64,000 nt of DNA, taken from assembly GCF_023736155.1 (NCBI RefSeq), contig NZ_JAMLJJ010000004.1, positions 186,001 to 250,000 on the forward strand, written 5' to 3'. Below are positions 63,015 to 64,000 of the stretch, piece after piece. Every line of letters begins with the position of its first letter. Positions within the stretch are counted from its first letter, which is position 1. This DNA is from Larsenimonas salina (GTDB taxonomy: Bacteria > Pseudomonadota > Gammaproteobacteria > Pseudomonadales > Halomonadaceae). The notes below the pieces were generated by a model, which was not told where the DNA came from, made no database searches, and saw only the letters and a list, made by a program, of their open reading frames with translations. A program made the position numbers and the translations under genes.

Positions 63015-63935
63015 TCACCCTTGGTCCGGTAGATAGTTCATCGGATCCTGTGGCTGACCGTCCTTGCGAATTTCGAAATGAAGCGCAACGCGGTCGGCAT
63101 CGCTGTTACCCATCGTCGCAATGGTCTGTCCGGCACTGACCACGTCGTTTTCCTTCACCTTCAAGGTATCGTTGTGGGCGTACGCGCTCAGGAAATGATC
63201 ATTGTGTTTGAGGATGACAAGATTGCCGTAGCCGCGGACACCGCTGCCTGCGTAAACAACGATACCTGGGCCAGCCGCCGTCACAGGTTGCCCCTTTTGA
63301 CCGGCAATATCAATGCCTGCTGTTATGTTTCTCTTGTCTTCGAACGTACCGACGATTTGCCCCTTGGAAGGCCACTGCCACTGCACGTTCTTGACCGGCG
63401 AATACTCCTGTTTGGCGGGCTTTGCCTGCTCGACAGCGCCGGCCACCTGGGTGCCGAGCTCGTTGCCGGCGCTGTCGGTGGATGCACCATCTGCATGCGG
63501 GCTGGCCGCCTCTATAGGTGTTGCACTGATGCCGTTCGAATCGGATTCATCGCCTCCAGAGAGCAGCCAGGAATCGTCCGAATCATCCGCACCGCCCCCA
63601 TTGAGCGGCGTGGTCTTGGCGCCCTGCGGCGCGTTGCCGCTGTCTGAAGGCATACCGCCCCCCGCGCCGGCCTCGTTGAGTTTCAGCGTTTGACCAGGAC
63701 GAAGGTTATAGGGCGGCTCGAGGCCATTGAGCATCGCAAGCGTTCGGAAATCGCTGTCATGCTGCCAGGCGATACTGTAAAGGGTATCGCCGCGGCGCAC
63801 ACTGTACGATGCGGGCTTGGACGCCTGCCCCTGGTCGAAGGAGCGGTCCGAAATCTGGGCGGGATTGGTGCTTGTGGCGCAGCCGGCAAGGGCGCCGAAC
63901 GCCGCCAGAGCACCGATGACGATATAGGTTTTCAT
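63015..63935 (-). CDS. nlpD: NlpD, LysM/LytM-domain lipoprotein, amidase activator
   Basis: A 306-residue outer-membrane lipoprotein that activates amidase AmiC during cell separation. The signal ends in the lipobox LAGC (Cys about residue 18). The LysM domain (about 40-85) has YSVRRGDTLYSIAW and NLRPGQTLKLNE. A Ser/Gly/Asp-rich linker (about 90-175) follows. The C-terminal LytM (M23) domain (about 195-300) is degenerate: the first zinc His/Asp motif reads AGIDIAG, and the last is ALHFEIR, so it should be catalytically inactive, as in known NlpD. The start is ATG 63935 with GGAGAG upstream. Confidence 0.95.
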   Translation of the reverse strand: MKTYIVIGALAAFGALAGCATSTNPAQISDRSFDQGQASKPASYSVRRGDTLYSIAWQHDSDFRTLAMLNGLEPPYNLRPGQTLKLNEAGAGGGMPSDSGNAPQGAKTTPLNGGGADDSDDSWLLSGGDESDSNGISATPIEAASPHADGASTDSAGNELGTQVAGAVEQAKPAKQEYSPVKNVQWQWPSKGQIVGTFEDKRNITAGIDIAGQKGQPVTAAGPGIVVYAGSGVRGYGNLVILKHNDHFLSAYAHNDTLKVKENDVVSAGQTIATMGNSDADRVALHFEIRKDGQPQDPMNYLPDQG

Positions 63936-63939
63936 GACT

Positions 63940-64000
63940 TCACTTCTCTCCTGATGCGTCTGAGGGAGCATTGCGTTCACCAATGGCCACGACCAGCGCG
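63940..64000 (-). CDS. C-terminal end of the gene upstream of nlpD (partial)
   Basis: The last 19 codons of a minus-strand gene, reading ALVVAIGERNAPSDASGEK and ending at TGA 63942-63940, four bases before the nlpD start. The surE-pcm-(yqaA)-nlpD-rpoS order suggests pcm or a YqaA-like membrane protein. The visible tail is too short to decide. Confidence 0.55.
   Translation of the reverse strand, partial: ALVVAIGERNAPSDASGEK

Overview
The window reads as chromosomal DNA of a G+C-rich, probably halophilic gammaproteobacterium of the Halomonadaceae type (Halomonas or a relative). This is an inference. It rests on the gene orders (nrdR-ribD-ribBA; tesA against ybbA-ybbP; nlpD-rpoS), on strongly acidic proteins, and on a glucosylglycerate compatible-solute cluster. 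No rRNA, tRNA, CRISPR array, prophage or intact insertion sequence was seen.

Layout. 1-3.2 kb: riboflavin genes ribBA (cut by the window edge) and ribD, the regulator nrdR, and two small GlsB/YeaQ-type membrane proteins. 3.3-4.4 kb: a TerC-family membrane protein behind a yybP-ykoY (Mn2+) riboswitch whose last hairpin hides the ribosome binding site. 4.5-8.5 kb: glucosylglycerate metabolism, with a GH13 phosphorylase convergent to a synthase-phosphatase pair. 8.6-12.3 kb: D-galactonate catabolism (dgoK, dgoA, dgoD) with a GntR-type regulator and a candidate operator. 12.3-15.8 kb: a LysR regulator, quinone-linked D-lactate dehydrogenase and a 39-residue membrane peptide. 15.8-16.6 kb: cysQ.

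16.7-47.1 kb is a cell-surface island, nearly all on the minus strand and partly A+T-rich. It holds nucleotide-sugar and Kdo genes (rfbB, kdsA, a phosphohexomutase, manC). It also holds at least five glycosyltransferase genes, an ABC O-polysaccharide exporter (Wzm/Wzt), a coiled-coil methyltransferase, a polyprenyl-phosphate sugar transferase and a Caps_synth-like protein. Interleaved with these are a complete type I secretion system (ABC, HlyD, TolC-like), a SapC-family protein, and two cysteine-free, signal-less DUF4214 proteins. One of the two is a large acidic S-layer-like protein; the other is a trypsin-like protease. A DUF4214-like unit also sits at the N-terminus of the methyltransferase. 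The simplest reading is an S-layer locus of Caulobacter rsaADEF type: surface protein, dedicated type I exporter, protease, and the polysaccharide to which the layer attaches. This is the most interesting system in the window.

47.2-64 kb returns to housekeeping genes: glyA, ybbP-ybbA/tesA, zntB, a SelT/W/H-family protein, an MFS transporter, a short LOV blue-light receptor, ettA, lpxL, alr, tolC, rpoS, nlpD and the tail of an upstream gene. glyA and nrdR, neighbours in some gammaproteobacteria, flank the whole 45-kb accessory stretch.
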